Positions 12,525-24,605 of a DNA stretch of 64,000 nt are shown here, piece after piece. How positions within the stretch are numbered: position 1 is the stretch's first letter; each line of letters begins with the position of its first letter. Source of the DNA: Capillidium heterosporum (taxonomy: Eukaryota; Entomophthoromycota; Entomophthoromycetes; Entomophthorales; Capillidiaceae); the NCBI GenBank assembly GCA_016630905.1, contig WBMQ01000004.1:310001-374000 (forward strand). Reading direction: 5' to 3'. The notes beneath the pieces were generated by a model. The model was not told where the DNA came from. It ran no database searches and saw only the letters and a list, made by a program, of their open reading frames with translations. Both the position numbers and the translations under genes were made by a program.

Positions 12525-12922
12525 GGCTATAGTTGGAATCACTCGACTTGGCAGGTGTAAGGAGTGAGTTTTGTAGGTAAAAGTATGGTAGTGACATTAA
12601 ATTGATAGGGAAATTTTATATCAGGCCAAACAAATTTATCTACCTTTACTGGTTGGCGATAGAGGGCAGATTCAACAACAAACAGCTTTTGAAAATGAAA
12701 GTTGATATCAAAAGGTTATAATTGGTGTCGTCAAGCATCTAAATCCAACTACTTTATTGGAGCAAAGTTTCTTAAAGATATAGGTTGTGATTTTACTATC
12801 TGGAAGCAAAAGTACTATGAAAACAAACATATATGCTGGTATTGAGTTTACTAATTGAACGTATTGAATGAAAAATCTTTTCCTCGATAATATAGATGGG
12901 CTTAGGTAAGTTGATGGGTGAT

Positions 12923-13126
12923 TTAATGACCGATTTGTGCCATACTCGAACTGGACATCATAGCATGGTTTAAAACCCCTGAAGCAGCAGCCTGGACGTA
13001 CTTGTTGCCAGCAACTTTTTTGATTGTGTTCTTAAATTTCGCACCTAATCCAGGCTTTTTATTAGGATCGTTGAGAGCTGAGGTCAAGGTAACAGCTAGG
13101 ATAATTACTACAATGTGGAATCGCAT
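12923..13126 (-). CDS. small secreted cationic peptide (family member 1)
   Basis: 67 residues from the Met at 13126; an earlier in-frame Met at 13144 would spoil the signal peptide. Signal MRFHIVVIILAVTLTSA, then a mature part of about 50 residues starting near LNDPNKKPG, with a basic helix (AKFKNTIKKVAGNKYVQ), the motif AAASGVLNHAM and a polar tail ending MAQIGH. There is no cysteine after the signal, so this is not a disulfide-rich effector. Net positive charge and helical periodicity suggest a membrane-active or antimicrobial-like peptide, but this is inference from composition only. It is one of four tandem copies on the same strand, about 0.8 kb apart, each with its own promoter. Confidence 0.7.
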   Translation of the reverse strand: MRFHIVVIILAVTLTSALNDPNKKPGLGAKFKNTIKKVAGNKYVQAAASGVLNHAMMSSSSMAQIGH

Positions 13127-13292
13127 CTTACAAATATTATTCAAAGTTAGGTAGTGAATTGGAAATTTGTATGTATTTATATTGTCATGTTGTCTGAAAA
13201 GATCCCAGTTTCGATTCCAACTGCTTTAGTAGTTTGTCTATCAGGTCACTTTGCTTCTTATATATGAGGACTATTTCCTGTAACCCCTTTTT

Positions 13293-13303
13293 GGACTTAG
13301 TCC
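13293..13303. promoter_or_regulatory. palindromic upstream element GGACTTAGTCC, second copy
   Basis: Same inverted repeat and distance (167 bases from the start codon) as at 12514. It lies in a block of upstream sequence shared by the two leftmost peptide genes, within otherwise diverged DNA. Confidence 0.4.
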
Positions 13304-13734
13304 GGTTGTAACTTGCAATTACTTTACATAGTAAGTACAGCTGTGTTCTTGGTCTGGCAGTCAGAGATAGACTTGCAAAATTAAATTTGTAAGGTAGTAT
13401 ATGCTGAGACAAGACATGCTAGCCATATATATGTATTAAATATACAAGATTCTTGCGTACAGGCTCTTGGCTAACTACTAGTGAACGATATAATGACAGA
13501 ATCAGCTTAAGTAATCTCTAAAAAGGAAAGTTACTGTAGAAAAGCTGGCATCGATCGATATTGAATTCTAGCTTCAACCTCTCAAAGGTATAGGATGCGA
13601 TATCAGTTACCTGAAAGAGGCTACAAAATTGAAAGTAGATGTAGGAACTGATATCAAATTTATTAAATAAGAGAAATAGATAGAATGAAATATAGCTTCC
13701 TCAGCACAATATAGAGCTTCAAAGTAATATAGAA

Positions 13735-13941
13735 TTAGTAGCCTGCGTAGGCTTGCTGTGGTGCGCTGGACATCATAGCCATATTCAGAGCCCCCGAGGC
13801 AGCACCTTGGACAAACCTGTTGTTAGCGATTTTCTTAATGCCATTCTTTATCTTCGTGATGATGCCAGGCTTCTTATTCGTCGCGTTATTCGCACAGGTC
13901 AAGGTAACGAAGAGGGTAACTAACAGATAGTGGAATCTCAT
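13735..13941 (-). CDS. small secreted cationic peptide (family member 2)
   Basis: 68 residues. Signal MRFHYLLVTLFVTLTCA, then NNATNKKPGIITKIKNGI and KKIANNRFVQ, then GAASGALNMAMMSS and a tail rich in Ala, Gln and Tyr. It shares with its neighbours the pattern KPG.....I..GIKK(I/V)A.N(R/K)(F/Y)VQ.AASG.LN.AM. The only cysteine is in the signal. A TATATATA stretch sits about 50 bases upstream of the start. Its upstream region resembles that of the 14657 copy (for example TTTAGTAG and a GCAATTACTATATTAGG-like block), so the four genes form two promoter subtypes. Confidence 0.7.
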   Translation of the reverse strand: MRFHYLLVTLFVTLTCANNATNKKPGIITKIKNGIKKIANNRFVQGAASGALNMAMMSSAPQQAYAGY

Positions 13942-14656
13942 TTTAAAATCAACTTCTAGTTGCCTAGTCAGGCGGACCCGTGAATCTACTTATATATATG
14001 GCTACATTCAAGACGAGCCTGGTTCTCACATAAAACTACTTTATTGATGTTCTTTATGAACACGGTTCCGAAGCCAACCATCCAGTCATTTATATATTAG
14101 ATCGTCCTAATTTTAGTAGTTTGTTGGTGTCGTGGTTTGCAATTACTATATTAGGAAATTTTATTAAAGCTTATTTTAGGTAGGTAGAATAAGGTAGCAA
14201 AATTAAAGTACTGTGAGAACATAGTTAATGTTGGGTATATTGCCTATATATTTTTATCAAAGGTAGCTGATACCCATATTCTTGATCGTTAACTTTTCAA
14301 CGACCTGGGGGCTACCCTTGCACTAAACCTCATAATCCAACTACTTCATTTGCTACCAAGCTTGATATATGAAGAGTCAACAATTGCCAACTGCAGTACA
14401 ATTTAAATATAGAAGGACACACTACCTATTAACTTACCCATTTAAAAGTTTTTCAAGGTGTGAAGTTGGAATTACTCAACAATAAATTCCAACTTCATTT
14501 TTAAAGATGTGAGTACGATATCTGATATATCAAAGCAACTAGGAAACAAAAGTAACTATATAGGCTTATATTAAGTTTATTAATTGAGTATATTGAACGA
14601 AGCACAGCTTCTCCAAAACCACAAGTATGCTGAAAAGTATATGGGCATATTTTTAG

Positions 14657-14845
14657 TTAGTAGCCTTGACCCGAGTACATGGCCGTGTTCAAAGCTCCTG
14701 ATGCAGCACCTTGGACAAATCTATTGCTAGCGACCTTCTTGATGCCTCGCCCTATCGTAGAGAGGATTCCACCCTTCGGTTTCGCCCCACCGGTGGCCGA
14801 GGTCAAAGTAACGAATAGTACGACTACTAGAATATTGAACTTCAT
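14657..14845 (-). CDS. small secreted cationic peptide (family member 3)
   Basis: 62 residues from the Met at 14845; the frame opens earlier at 14869, but MKFNILVVVLFVTLTSA is the signal peptide. The mature part TGGAKPKGGILSTIGRG, then IKKVASNRFVQ, then GAASGALNTAMYSGQGY keeps the family core. It is more glycine-rich at its start than its relatives. A possible TATA (CTTATATAG) lies about 55 bases upstream. This is the outermost and least similar intact copy. Function unknown; a cationic secreted peptide is all the sequence shows. Confidence 0.7.
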   Translation of the reverse strand: MKFNILVVVLFVTLTSATGGAKPKGGILSTIGRGIKKVASNRFVQGAASGALNTAMYSGQGY

Positions 14846-17800
14846 ATTTTCTTGGAAATATTGTTGCAAGGTATGGTAGTTGAGTTGGACCTTAGCCCTA
14901 CTTATATAGTGGTGGCATTCAAAGAGAACATTCTTCTAATACTGCAACTATAGTAAGACATTGATTACGAACATGGTTCTTATACCAATCATTATATTAG
15001 GTTTCACTTGCGAATATGATTCTAATGCCAGCCATTTAGTAGCCTATATATTAAATGTTGTTTAGCCTTCCATATAGATATGCTATTTCTTCTTGCTGTT
15101 TAGTAGCTCGTCTGTGGTGTAGTTTGCGATTACTATACTAGGTAACTGCATTGTACCTGGTTTATAATTAGAGTGAGTGCGGTAGTAAAATTAAATTGCC
15201 ATGGAAATATAGGTTCGGGTTAATTACATTAAACATATATTTGTATCAAAGATAATTGATATATATCTATGTGCTTTTGACTATTAGCTGTAAACAGAAT
15301 TCTGGATCTACTTATTTTAGATTCAAACTTCAAACCTTTAGATATTGTTCCAGAGTAGGACAATCAATAAATAGCTTAAGAAAAGAGTAGTACATATTTA
15401 AAGATATGATTGAGCTAATTTACATTTAAAAGCTATTTTATAAATTATATATTAACTTATATATATATTATATCTAAAACTATTAATTATGAATCTATAT
15501 TTAAAGTTTTATAAAATATATTCTTTTTCTCTTTACTATAAAATTCTAGGTGATGGATATACACCACATCTAGCTAAGTTTGAAACAGATAGTACTAATC
15601 ACATATTTAGATATAGTCACTATATATAGGTATCTAATATAAACCATTTAGTTCAATAATAGTTCAAGTGCATTTAAAGTTGTTATAGCAGCTATATGAG
15701 GATAGAACTGAATAGATTTTTTTGAAATAGATTTCAATAGTTGCTAAAGTTTTATGCAGAACCTATATATAAACTCAATTATATTTAAATTCACCATAAA
15801 TGCCATTTTAAATGGAAGACTCTGAATTTTAGTCTGAATCCGTGATCTAAAGTTTGTGAAATACCGAAGCTTTACATATATCCTAAACTAACATATAAAT
15901 AATGTTAGACTAAGAGATCTATTTTGGAACGTAGATAATTTTCAGTATTTTAAATGTTTAAATTTTTAGACTGGGTGATTGAAGTTATCGCATAGGGATA
16001 AAGCTATATTCTGGTGTCCATAGGCTAAATAGATTGTATTTAAGCTAATATATACTGGTTCTTGAGATATTCGCAAAATTAAATCTAGGTCAAAGTAGAT
16101 GAATCATAGACCAAAAGTTTACTTTATAAAGAATATAGAATCGATCAAATACCAAAGTTCAACTGAGCTATATGCAAAATCTTTAATAACATACGAGGAT
16201 ACATAAGTGTACCAACTATTTACTTTTCTGCTTTTTACAATGTGCTTACAATAGAAACAGTTAATTTTCAACCAAGCTGTTCAAAGCTGTACCAGGAGTA
16301 ATACTTCAAATACTGTGATATTAGTTCCCTTGATCAAGGATGTGTCTGCTTTAACGTTGGATTAAGTTCCGTTTCACCTTAATGTTTTCAAAAAGACGTA
16401 TTGAGTACTAATACTTTCAAGTTGTGAATTTAAACTTGGCGTATTTGACAATTCAACTCCAGAGTTCGCAATGCTTTGATCATAATGTCGACATTTGCTG
16501 GATAATCAAGGTAGGAAAAGTTAAGCTATGTATATATAGTGAATGTACTGTCACCCTAGGTAGTTCACCTGCACAAAATAGGTTGTGCATTTTTCTTACC
16601 TAGTCGAGTTCCAGCCTTTTGGTTTTGTCAAATTCTACCTGGTGTCTAAAGGCCCAGCATGAAATTTATGAAAACCATTAGTACTATAGAATGAAAATTT
16701 ACCATCACTGGCAACAAAATGTGAACTTTAGTTTAGTTCCACACAATTTCTTGTCAAGTACTAGGAAAAAGTTCATCAAATTTTAAGAGGATCAAGATTT
16801 TAACATTAAACCCATAAAATTTCTAGAACTTGTGACCATACCTAAAAGGGCTTCAGGCAACAATTCCAATAGTTTGAAGAACATTTTCGATTGAAATAAG
16901 CTAAAGCCGAAGTAGATAGGGAATTCATCTTTGTAAAAGGAAGGTATACGAGCTGTTGCATTACAATAAGTTCTATTTTAAAAGTTCTTTTTTGTTGAGG
17001 GATATATATCCTTTGATCTAGAAGTTTGGCACATATGGTTTGGTTTCTTGGTCAGCTTGGTAGGTTCTTAAATGTAGCTGTCAAAAATACAGGTTTACTA
17101 TACTTTCAATATATTGGTTCTCACAGGTGCTCGTTTATAGTTATCGGCATTTATAATAACAACTCTTTTTCAGGCAATCTTTGGTATTTATGGCGCTACC
17201 AAATGTTTGGAATTCCTTCAATAGCTTTGCTGGGAGCTAGTTACCATAAATCGTATACTCACTCGGAACTAGGGAAAACGGTTCACAGAAAGCTGAGTGA
17301 GTTCCTATTTGCATAACTAGTATGGACCTCCTATATTAGTTCGAAACAATAGTACGGTAACAAGCTAACCTACTCCGCATCAGAAACTAGGTTCCGAACG
17401 TCTACTTGTAACAGATGTTGGGACCAATTCTCACTGTCCGATACTTTGGTAGCTGTACAAATCGATTTGCAGGTCTAGAAGTTTCAGGCAATTAATCCGA
17501 CAATTCCTAATGGGGAAAATGCACCTACAAATTTTTCGATTGGAGGCGGTACCTACCCGACATTAAATAGCCTTGCCATATACTTTAACTGGTATAGTAG
17601 TTGGTGCACCTATCCCAACTCAAAATTGAAATGAGGTATAGTCGAATTTGTATACCCGACGTCTTCCGACCATATCTATAATAAAACGCCTAGGAATATA
17701 GATCAATCTCCAAGTTTTTTGCAATCTTAAATATCAATAAAGCAATATTAAATAAAACTTTCTGCCTAGTAGGTGGGTGCTAGCTGCTGTTATCGAAGCT

Positions 17801-18749
17801 ACGTTGCTTATATACTATATGGAGTGGTGAATCATTTTTAATTAATATTCGTAGCTTTGGAAACACTTTCTAACACTTTCAAAGCTGATGGATGTTCGAA
17901 AATGCTTATGGGTTAAATTCAAGCCTCTATTCGGAACTAATCCAGATTTCTAAAGAAATCCACCCTACTTGCTATACTACTTTAATCAACTGATTTCTAA
18001 AGTGTTATTTTATTTCATATATTGCTTGTACCAAGCAAATACTAATTAAGGCATGTTCCCTTGAGTAGGTTTCAAGTCTCGACCCTTAAGTTTAGGGAGC
18101 ACGGCTCACGACATCGCCATATCATTCGCTTGCATCACAGCAAGTATTAATATGTGGACCAATCTTCATGGATTGTAGTGCTGTTACCTTTATAGCAATA
18201 GTCCTAAAGCTGAAGATTTCTACCCACTTTCTACAATTCTGCAATCTTTTCCATATAGGTTCGATAGCAAATATTAACAATATCTGAGAAATCCACTGAA
18301 AATCTAATATACCTCCCATCAAGACAAACGTTTAGCAGTTTGACCAGGTCTTTAAGTAGATTTCAGGGATAGGAGCCTTTCTAAATCGGACACCAAAACA
18401 ATCGCAATTTCCACTATCAAAATCTTATTGCCAAATTGGGACTTTAGGCTATAAACTATACTTTACAAATTTGCACACGTCAAAGCAAATTGTAATAACA
18501 AATCCTTCCATTACTATTTATAAACAAATCCCAACCCAAAGGTCGAAATAAGCATATTTATCCCTTAACAAATAAATTAACACAACTTTGAGAAAAAAGT
18601 ATGATACGATAATGTATTAGTGCGAACACCAGATATATCAAGCTGTAAAGCATACCTTATAACAGTTTTTAATATAAATATAGGGGTTTGGGTATTTGTT
18701 TCAATTATTTTAAACTAACTATCTACGACGAAAGAAAAGGAATAGGGGT
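14846..18749. other. long AT-rich intergenic region
   Basis: About 3.9 kb without a supported gene. The first 350 bases are promoter-like and homologous to the region upstream of the 13735 peptide. Long (TA)n-rich stretches lie at 15400-15500. An open frame at 17026-17316 has no recognisable domain and neighbour-like AT codon use, so I leave it out. Confidence 0.5.
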
Positions 18750-19906
18750 ATGGCGACTGTAACTTCGACACTAAGTAACGGCATCGACCTAAATCTAGCC
18801 AGTACCGTATGCTCGGCTCTATCGATATGTGGTGCAACTTTGGTAGTCCTGGTAAATTCTTAAATGACTTCAGCAACGTAGACTTACACTTTTCAATCGA
18901 TAGCACTACATACTTACGCGAGAACCCCAGACAGTAGTAGCTCGACTACTCTTCTTCATGGGGCTAAGCGATATCTTGACGTCTTGCTTCAAAGTCATCG
19001 GAGTGTAACTATTGGATTTAATATTTTAAACTAACTTGATGAAGTAGTGGCTACTTGACAACACAAGGGGTAGACGGTTGGGTCTGCCAACTGCAAGGGT
19101 TCATGGTTCAGTTTGGTAACTTGAGCCACATCTTTTGGTCCGGTATGTTGTCAGTCAACCTATTCCTGCTGTTCTATCTACGATGGCCCATGAGCGACTT
19201 GAAAGCTATCCACAGGTACGATTGGATCATCTGTTACGGAGTTCCTTTCCTGACAGCGTTGGCTCCCCTTCTGGCTATTGGACTACAGACTAAAGTCTAC
19301 GGCAACGCCGACCTATGGTAAACCTTCCCTACTATAAATTTTAAATACTAACTTCAATTGCCTAGGTGTTGGATCTCCAAAGAATACCCAGCCCTCCAAG
19401 TCGGTTTACACTTTGCCCCATTATGGCTCGTCTTCATCTACACTTTGTTCAACTACGTCGCCATAGCTCGCAAGATCTGGAACTATAGGTACTCCGAGTT
19501 CGACCGCATAACCGCCTACTCCAAGTACTCGTACTCTAGGGCTGCCACCATTTGCCTAGTCATGTTCCTGATAACTTGGATCCCCAGTACCATCAACCGT
19601 GTCCACACCATGATTTACAAGGAGAAGAGTGAAACCTACACCCTACTACAGGGTATATTCTCCGGACTTCGGGGATTCAACTATGCCTTGGTGTACTTCT
19701 ACTTCCTCATTGTAAAGATAGTTCGCAAACGACAAACCCAAAACGGTAGAGAGACCAACAACAACGGGCTGAAAGCGGTGGAGTTCAATTTGAGTACATC
19801 TAGAAGTAAAGATCTGGAGAGTGCAACTGTAGAGTCGATGGAGTCTTCCATATATCTCACCAAGTATGCAGCCGAACCAGCGTCGACGTTGGTAACAAGG
19901 AACTAG
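18750..19906 (+). CDS. cAMP-receptor-like G protein-coupled receptor
   Basis: Exons 18750-18851, 18904-19004, 19048-19317 and 19366-19906 give 337 residues. The second intron joins GGAGT to TGGC (GTAACT..GTAG). Seven membrane segments can be placed: LSICGATLVVL, ARLLFFMGLSDILTSC, MVQFGNLSHIFWSGML, WIICYGVPFLTALAPLLA, HFAPLWLVFIYTLF, ATICLVMFLITWIP and a last one at FNYALVYFYFLIV. The DLWCWIS motif before the fifth segment is typical of the Dictyostelium cAR-like family that is also found in fungi. The cytosolic tail is Ser/Thr-rich. It probably senses an extracellular or environmental cue via a heterotrimeric G protein; the ligand is unknown. The short N-terminus and missing signal peptide fit this class. 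Confidence 0.85.
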
Positions 19907-20679
19907 AACTATATAAATTTGTATAAGCTTTTTTGGAACTGGGATCGCCATATAAATTTCAAGCAGTATCGATAGTGGATGGATGTATAGTCGCTGGCCC
20001 TTTAAATGACGATCCTCAAGCCTATTAATTAAATAATCTGGACATTTTAGAGTAGTTTGTATATCTATTTTTATAGTTTTTGGTGATAAGTTTATTTGCT
20101 GTTGGAGCTTTGTCGTTTCTTTACTATTGGCTTTTCATCAACTGATTCTATTTATTAGTTTGAGTCTATTATAGGCTTCTTATACTATCAATGTAGCTGA
20201 TGTAAGTCAAGCCACTATATGAGTTCATAGTCTTTTATCAATAAAGACAAGGCTCTACAAACTGGAAATCGGTATAGCACTCTATATACATATCGAAATG
20301 GCACTAATGGATTTTACTAAACTTTTTACAAGAGATCAATTGAACAGTGGTACTAAAAGCGTTAAGTATCATCACATTTATGTAAAATAGAAATATTTTT
20401 ATATTATAACTACGTTTATAACTTTATTTGATTATACTTAATAGCTAAAGTTTATAATAGCTATAGCTCTTGATTACTAAGTATACTCAAATAAAGTGAT
20501 ATCCATATTAAATGTTTTTGTATATCTATAATATGTTTAAAGTTATATACTAAATGTATAAAAATAAATCTAACACCAGCATACATATCCAAATATTTAT
20601 TAACTAAAGTAGTATGAAAAATAGCTAATAAAGAGAAGCAGTAATCAAATTGTTTATTAACGGCTGATGGCCAAGTTCA
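19907..20679. other. intergenic between convergent genes
   Basis: AT-rich, with an AATAAA near 20241 and another near 20561; nothing else supported. Confidence 0.5.
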
Positions 20680-21127
20680 CTAGACAAACTCCATAGTTGA
20701 AGTAAATTTTCCGAGACAGTAGGAGCAGGTAGTTTCATCAGGTGCCTTAGCCACAGCGATTATTATATAACTCCCTTGGAACTTGACAGTAAGGACAGCT
20801 CCCTTACAGATGACTGCACTTACAGTTAGTGTGAAATTAAGAAATAAATTACCTCTTGAGTTTTGAAATACAACAGTATCGTCTTCAATTCCAATTTGAC
20901 CTAACCCACGTGCTATGTAGTGGGATTTTACTGTAGAGTATGCCATAGATGTTGTCGAACCTAGAGCTCCTGGCTTTGGGTCGTAAAGAACCCCGCTACC
21001 CTAAAGTTTGTTAGTAATTGTATAGTATTTTGTGCTTTTATACATAGACATAGGAGCCCTTTCTAGTTAGGACTAGGACTCCTCGAGTACCGGGTATCCA
21101 AAACATTTCATTATGAATCTCTTCCAT
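20680..21127 (-). CDS. family A small protein, copy 1 (three exons, CxxC tail)
   Basis: I do not recognise this family. Exons 21044-21127 (84 bases), 20853-21000 (148) and 20680-20813 (134); introns 43 and 39 bases; 121 residues. Exon 1 encodes MEEIHNEMFW and a TRKGSYVY end; exon 2 begins GSGVLYDPKPG and includes SHYIARGLGQI; exon 3 has VLTVKFQGSYIIIAVAKAPD, then TTCSYCLGKF. Alternating hydrophobic residues suggest a small beta-rich fold, with a CxxC that may bind metal. There is no signal peptide. TATAAATA lies about 75 bases upstream of the start. Intron positions match exactly those of the copies at 29752, 33576 and 35033. A zinc-finger relic runs divergently on its upstream side. Confidence 0.75.
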
Positions 21128-21654
21128 TTTCTATTTAGAGTTTTGTTGTTTAAGAACAATTTAAAGATAGTTAGTATGGTAGAAGAGTAGTGTTATTTAT
21201 ACTTTTTGAATACACTTGGCATTTACTTATAAACTAGTTTATTAGCGCTGAATGTAAATTTGTAAGGGCAGGTCTCACATCCTAGCGAAGTGCACTATCT
21301 ACCACCAATTGGAATGGAAAATAAATTGTCCATTTAGATTTTGGTTTTAAAGGTATCCGGTCTTAGAGGCGCTGATGTATATAATAGTTCTCCGCTTCTA
21401 GATTTGGGATAGTTTGGATCCAAATTCTATTGACATTTTACCAAATAAGGCAGTGATTAGATATTTTCAAGCTACTGGTTAAAGAGCTGCGTGTTTTGAA
21501 CTAAGCTTGAAGACTAGTTCATCCGTAATTTAGCTTTTCATACAAGTATTGACTAACTTTATAAATTCGAAATAGAAAATATATCATCACAATTGCAAAT
21601 ATCTCTATCAAAACTCCCATTGAAACAATGGTGGGTATACTTATTAACCTCCAA
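21128..21654. other. shared intergenic block of the family A/zinc-finger module
   Basis: Lies between the divergent copy-1 gene and the zinc-finger relic. Parts (about 21365-21545) resemble 53905-54130, which sits between another family A relic and another zinc-finger relic, so the spacer was duplicated with the genes. Confidence 0.45.
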
Positions 21655-22330
21655 ATCATATGAACCAGCACGACCCTTATCAAAGCCAGCCTTATGCATC
21701 TACCTTCACCTTCACTTCCAACTCCAACAACTTCGATACCAATCCTAAAGGTACATATAATCAACTTAAACTAGCCTCCACAAGTGATTTACTTAAGAAG
21801 GTATCTACTCATGAAGTTATACAACTACCTCGGCTGACCAACACTCCAACTAAAATCCACCCTAAACTCTTATCCATAAATGGGATACTGAAAACTGGTG
21901 GAAAAATAACTTCAACCTTATCAGAGTACTGGTCCTAGACTTCAGTTTAAACCCATCCGAAATTTCGCAACCTTTACTACCCTTACACAGTCAAGTTGTC
22001 CTTTTCTTGCATAGTACTAATCCATCTTACTACTACAACGGTTTTTATCTACATCTTTTCATCCAAAACCAATGTTCTAATTGCTCAAACATTTCAAACT
22101 ACTTACCACTTTCCCCATACCTAAATTCTACTCAACTCTTATGATTTGAGATCCTTGCAGTATGTGAGCACTTCAGGGCTGGATATAAGTAATAAAAGTG
22201 GTCAAAATGCTATTTAACTACATAAGAAACCTGATGAGATACATATGTCATACAAGTGTAACTATCTGTCGTGTGGAAAGCATATATGATTATAAGCAAT
22301 AGAAATAGTCATCTCATCAAAAAAGTAAGG
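21655..22330 (+). pseudogene. zinc-finger gene relic, module 1
   Basis: Decayed paralogue of the intact C2H2 gene at 32102-32905. The first part, open from 21660 to 21938, aligns residue by residue: SNNFDTNPKG, SDLLKKVSTHEVIQLP and TNTPTKIHPKL match SNNFDSNSKG, NDLLEEISTHEAIQLP and ISTPTKLQPKL. Downstream the alignment continues with frame changes through FIQNQCSN to a degenerate finger (YKCNYLSCGK near 22250) that stops before its histidines. The missing His pair and internal stops make this non-functional as a DNA-binding protein. Confidence 0.7.
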
Positions 22331-22985
22331 ATATAGATGTATATTTTATAGTACATAAGATCTGTAAGTGTAGCTACACATCTTATGACTAACTTACGTG
22401 ATTCTAAGCAATTTAAACCTGCCCATTTTCAACGAAAACTACAGATATAAGCATAAGTCTCATGAGTTTCATCCTATTAGAACATGAATTAAAGTCAAGT
22501 TGTATTAATTTTCTAATTTTAAATGGTATATGCAATTTTACCCTTTCAATTTCCCATTTCTTTTATTTTCACTTTCAAACCGTAGCCAAAACTAGCTTTC
22601 TACTTATATCTACTTCTAAGTCTTATTTCGAGTCTTTGAAATGTAAGGTAAAGAATCAAACACATTTACTTTGATAGAAGTTTTGTAAATTTGACTTATC
22701 TATTTATTTGATGAATAAACATAGCTATAATAATAGCTAAATTAGTTATGCTTGATAGTGTAGTGAATAGTTTTGACAAAGGTATTGATACATTTAACTT
22801 TTAAATTCCCTGTTTACTATACCAATACCTATATCTACTGGAAGACAGCAATTCTGTTCCAAATGGATTAATATCAAATATATAATAAGCTTTAAATTTA
22901 CAAAACATATAAATATACTTCAACTAATTCTATACATTAATCGACTCAAAACATAAGTGAAAGGCAGTTAAACCGTCTATTGAGG
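22331..22985. other. intergenic, AT-rich
   Basis: No feature supported; an open frame at 22462-22674 has no domain. Confidence 0.45.
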
Positions 22986-23440
22986 AAGAATAGGATTGAA
23001 TTTATTTGATAGATTCCTTACTATACTAAATTTTTCGTGGCAGTAAGGGCAAGTAGTCTGGTTTCTAGTATCAGTCATCGTAAATGTTATATAGGCATCG
23101 TAGAAATCAGTTAGGAAAGCCCAACCCGTACAGGTAACTGTATAAAAAGTTATCTTGAATCACGAAATAAATGTTGAGATCCATAGTGTTGATTTGACCT
23201 ACCTTGCGTACCATGTAATAGTATTTTACCGTAATGTGCAACTCAAAGGTAATTGAATTTAAGATCTGTTGTTTTGAATTATAAAAGATTCCATTGCCAT
23301 ATATTTATAATAGGTAAGTAATGTGGTATATGCTTTACTTTGATGAATGAGTTTATCTTTAAATCACCAGCTTCTAGCTGCCAATTTGCCAAAAGTTGAA
23401 TCCATCATCACTTCTGGAGATGAATTTTAGGGGATAAATA
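22986..23440 (-). pseudogene. family A copy 2, decayed
   Basis: Exon 2 homology is clear on the minus strand (GNGIFYNSKQQ, then NSITFELHITVKYYYM and VGQINTMDLN), as is exon 3 (VTCTGWAFLTDF, then a well-kept TTCPYCHEKF). Exon 1 is barely recognisable near 23300-23410: only MMDSTFGKL-like sequence followed by a stop. The exon 1/intron 1 junction is lost and the C-terminus runs past the family end. The preserved CPYC motif suggests that decay is recent, or that an alternative first exon exists. Confidence 0.6.
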
Positions 23441-23679
23441 GTGTTTAATAGATATAAGATAAAATAATCGTATATAATTTGTTAAGGGCAGTTTAAACTT
23501 TCTTTTCTATCCAATGATCCATTGCCATTTTACAAAATTAAAGGGGATAGACCCATCCTATTCTGAGTTTGATAATTTGGCATTCAAAAGTTTCAAACGT
23601 CATCAATAAACACTTGGAAGATTAAATTTATAGAGGCACATCTCAACTCTCAACACTGCTATATAAAAGAAGATAGAAT

Positions 23680-24585
23680 ATGTTACTACTGGCTTATACC
23701 CAAAGTTCAACTTTCAACTTTTCACCTAACGTTATTGACAATAAACCCCAATTTGAAATTAATACTTTGCCCATCTACATAGATAAATTTGTAGGGCTTG
23801 AAGATGAAGAGATGGACCATGCTGTCGCAACAAGTCACACCATTTGGGATGCGGTAATTTTTGGTCATTTATTTTGTATTTATGTATATAGAGTTTGTTA
23901 TTATCCAAATATTTAGAATTTAAAGTGAACCAAAAGTTGTTAGATTTAACAAAGCTAAAAGTTATCGAATTGGTAAATTTATACCTATTAGAATGTAAAT
24001 AGCACCAACGTTTAATTATTTATAGGGTTCGGGTTGTGGCATATTAGGCTTAAGTTGCTTATACTTGGGTGCTAAAGTAACGTTGACGGAAACCAAGTTA
24101 GCCTTACCTAATTTAAACTTCCAAGTCGACGTAAATAAAAAGCTAAATACATCGACTAATTTTGATGACTTGGAAGTTTTGTCTTTGGATTGGAGGTTAA
24201 GGTATGTTCTTATATTATTGCAATTTGTTATTTATATGTTTTTATAATATATTTAGTTTGAAAGACCAGGTTCCGGATTACCAAATCTACGATATAGTTT
24301 TAGCAGCTGATGTTGTATGGTTGGAAGATTTAATTGAACCCCTGATCAAAACTTTTTCAGGTAAACACTAAATTATACAATGTATAGCTACTAACTCATA
24401 TCTTAGAGCTGTTGGATTTTAGTAAATTTGGATACTTGGCTTACCAAAGGCGAGGGAAGAGTTGCCACCAGCTCTTTCTGAAAACTTTACATGAATATAG
24501 ACTTCAATTCGAGATAGTTCAACTGGATAAAGGGCTAGAAAGTTTTAACAGCGGTAGTTTGCAAATCTACAAATTATTTAAATAA
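23680..24585 (+). CDS. METTL21-type protein lysine methyltransferase
   Basis: Exons 23680-23863, 23917-23972, 24026-24201, 24257-24360 and 24407-24585; about 232 residues. The class I methyltransferase core is present: WDAVIF helix, LKVIELGSGCGILGLSCL (motif I, SAM-binding), GAKVTLTE (acidic end of strand 2) and DIVLAADVVWLEDLIEPL, where the family has the D/E-x-x-Y/W site. The 56-base second exon is inferred because without it the VIEL half of motif I would be missing. These enzymes methylate lysines on translation factors or chaperones; the substrate here is unknown. Its stop lies 20 bases from that of the convergent ketoacyl synthase gene, so their 3' ends must overlap. Confidence 0.8.
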
Positions 24586-24605
24586 AGCATTCAAACCCAA
24601 TGTCT

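Noticed and set aside
17026-17316. 96-residue open frame as a gene
   Set aside because: No domain, AT-neutral codon use, no promoter-like sequence; within a long gene-free region.
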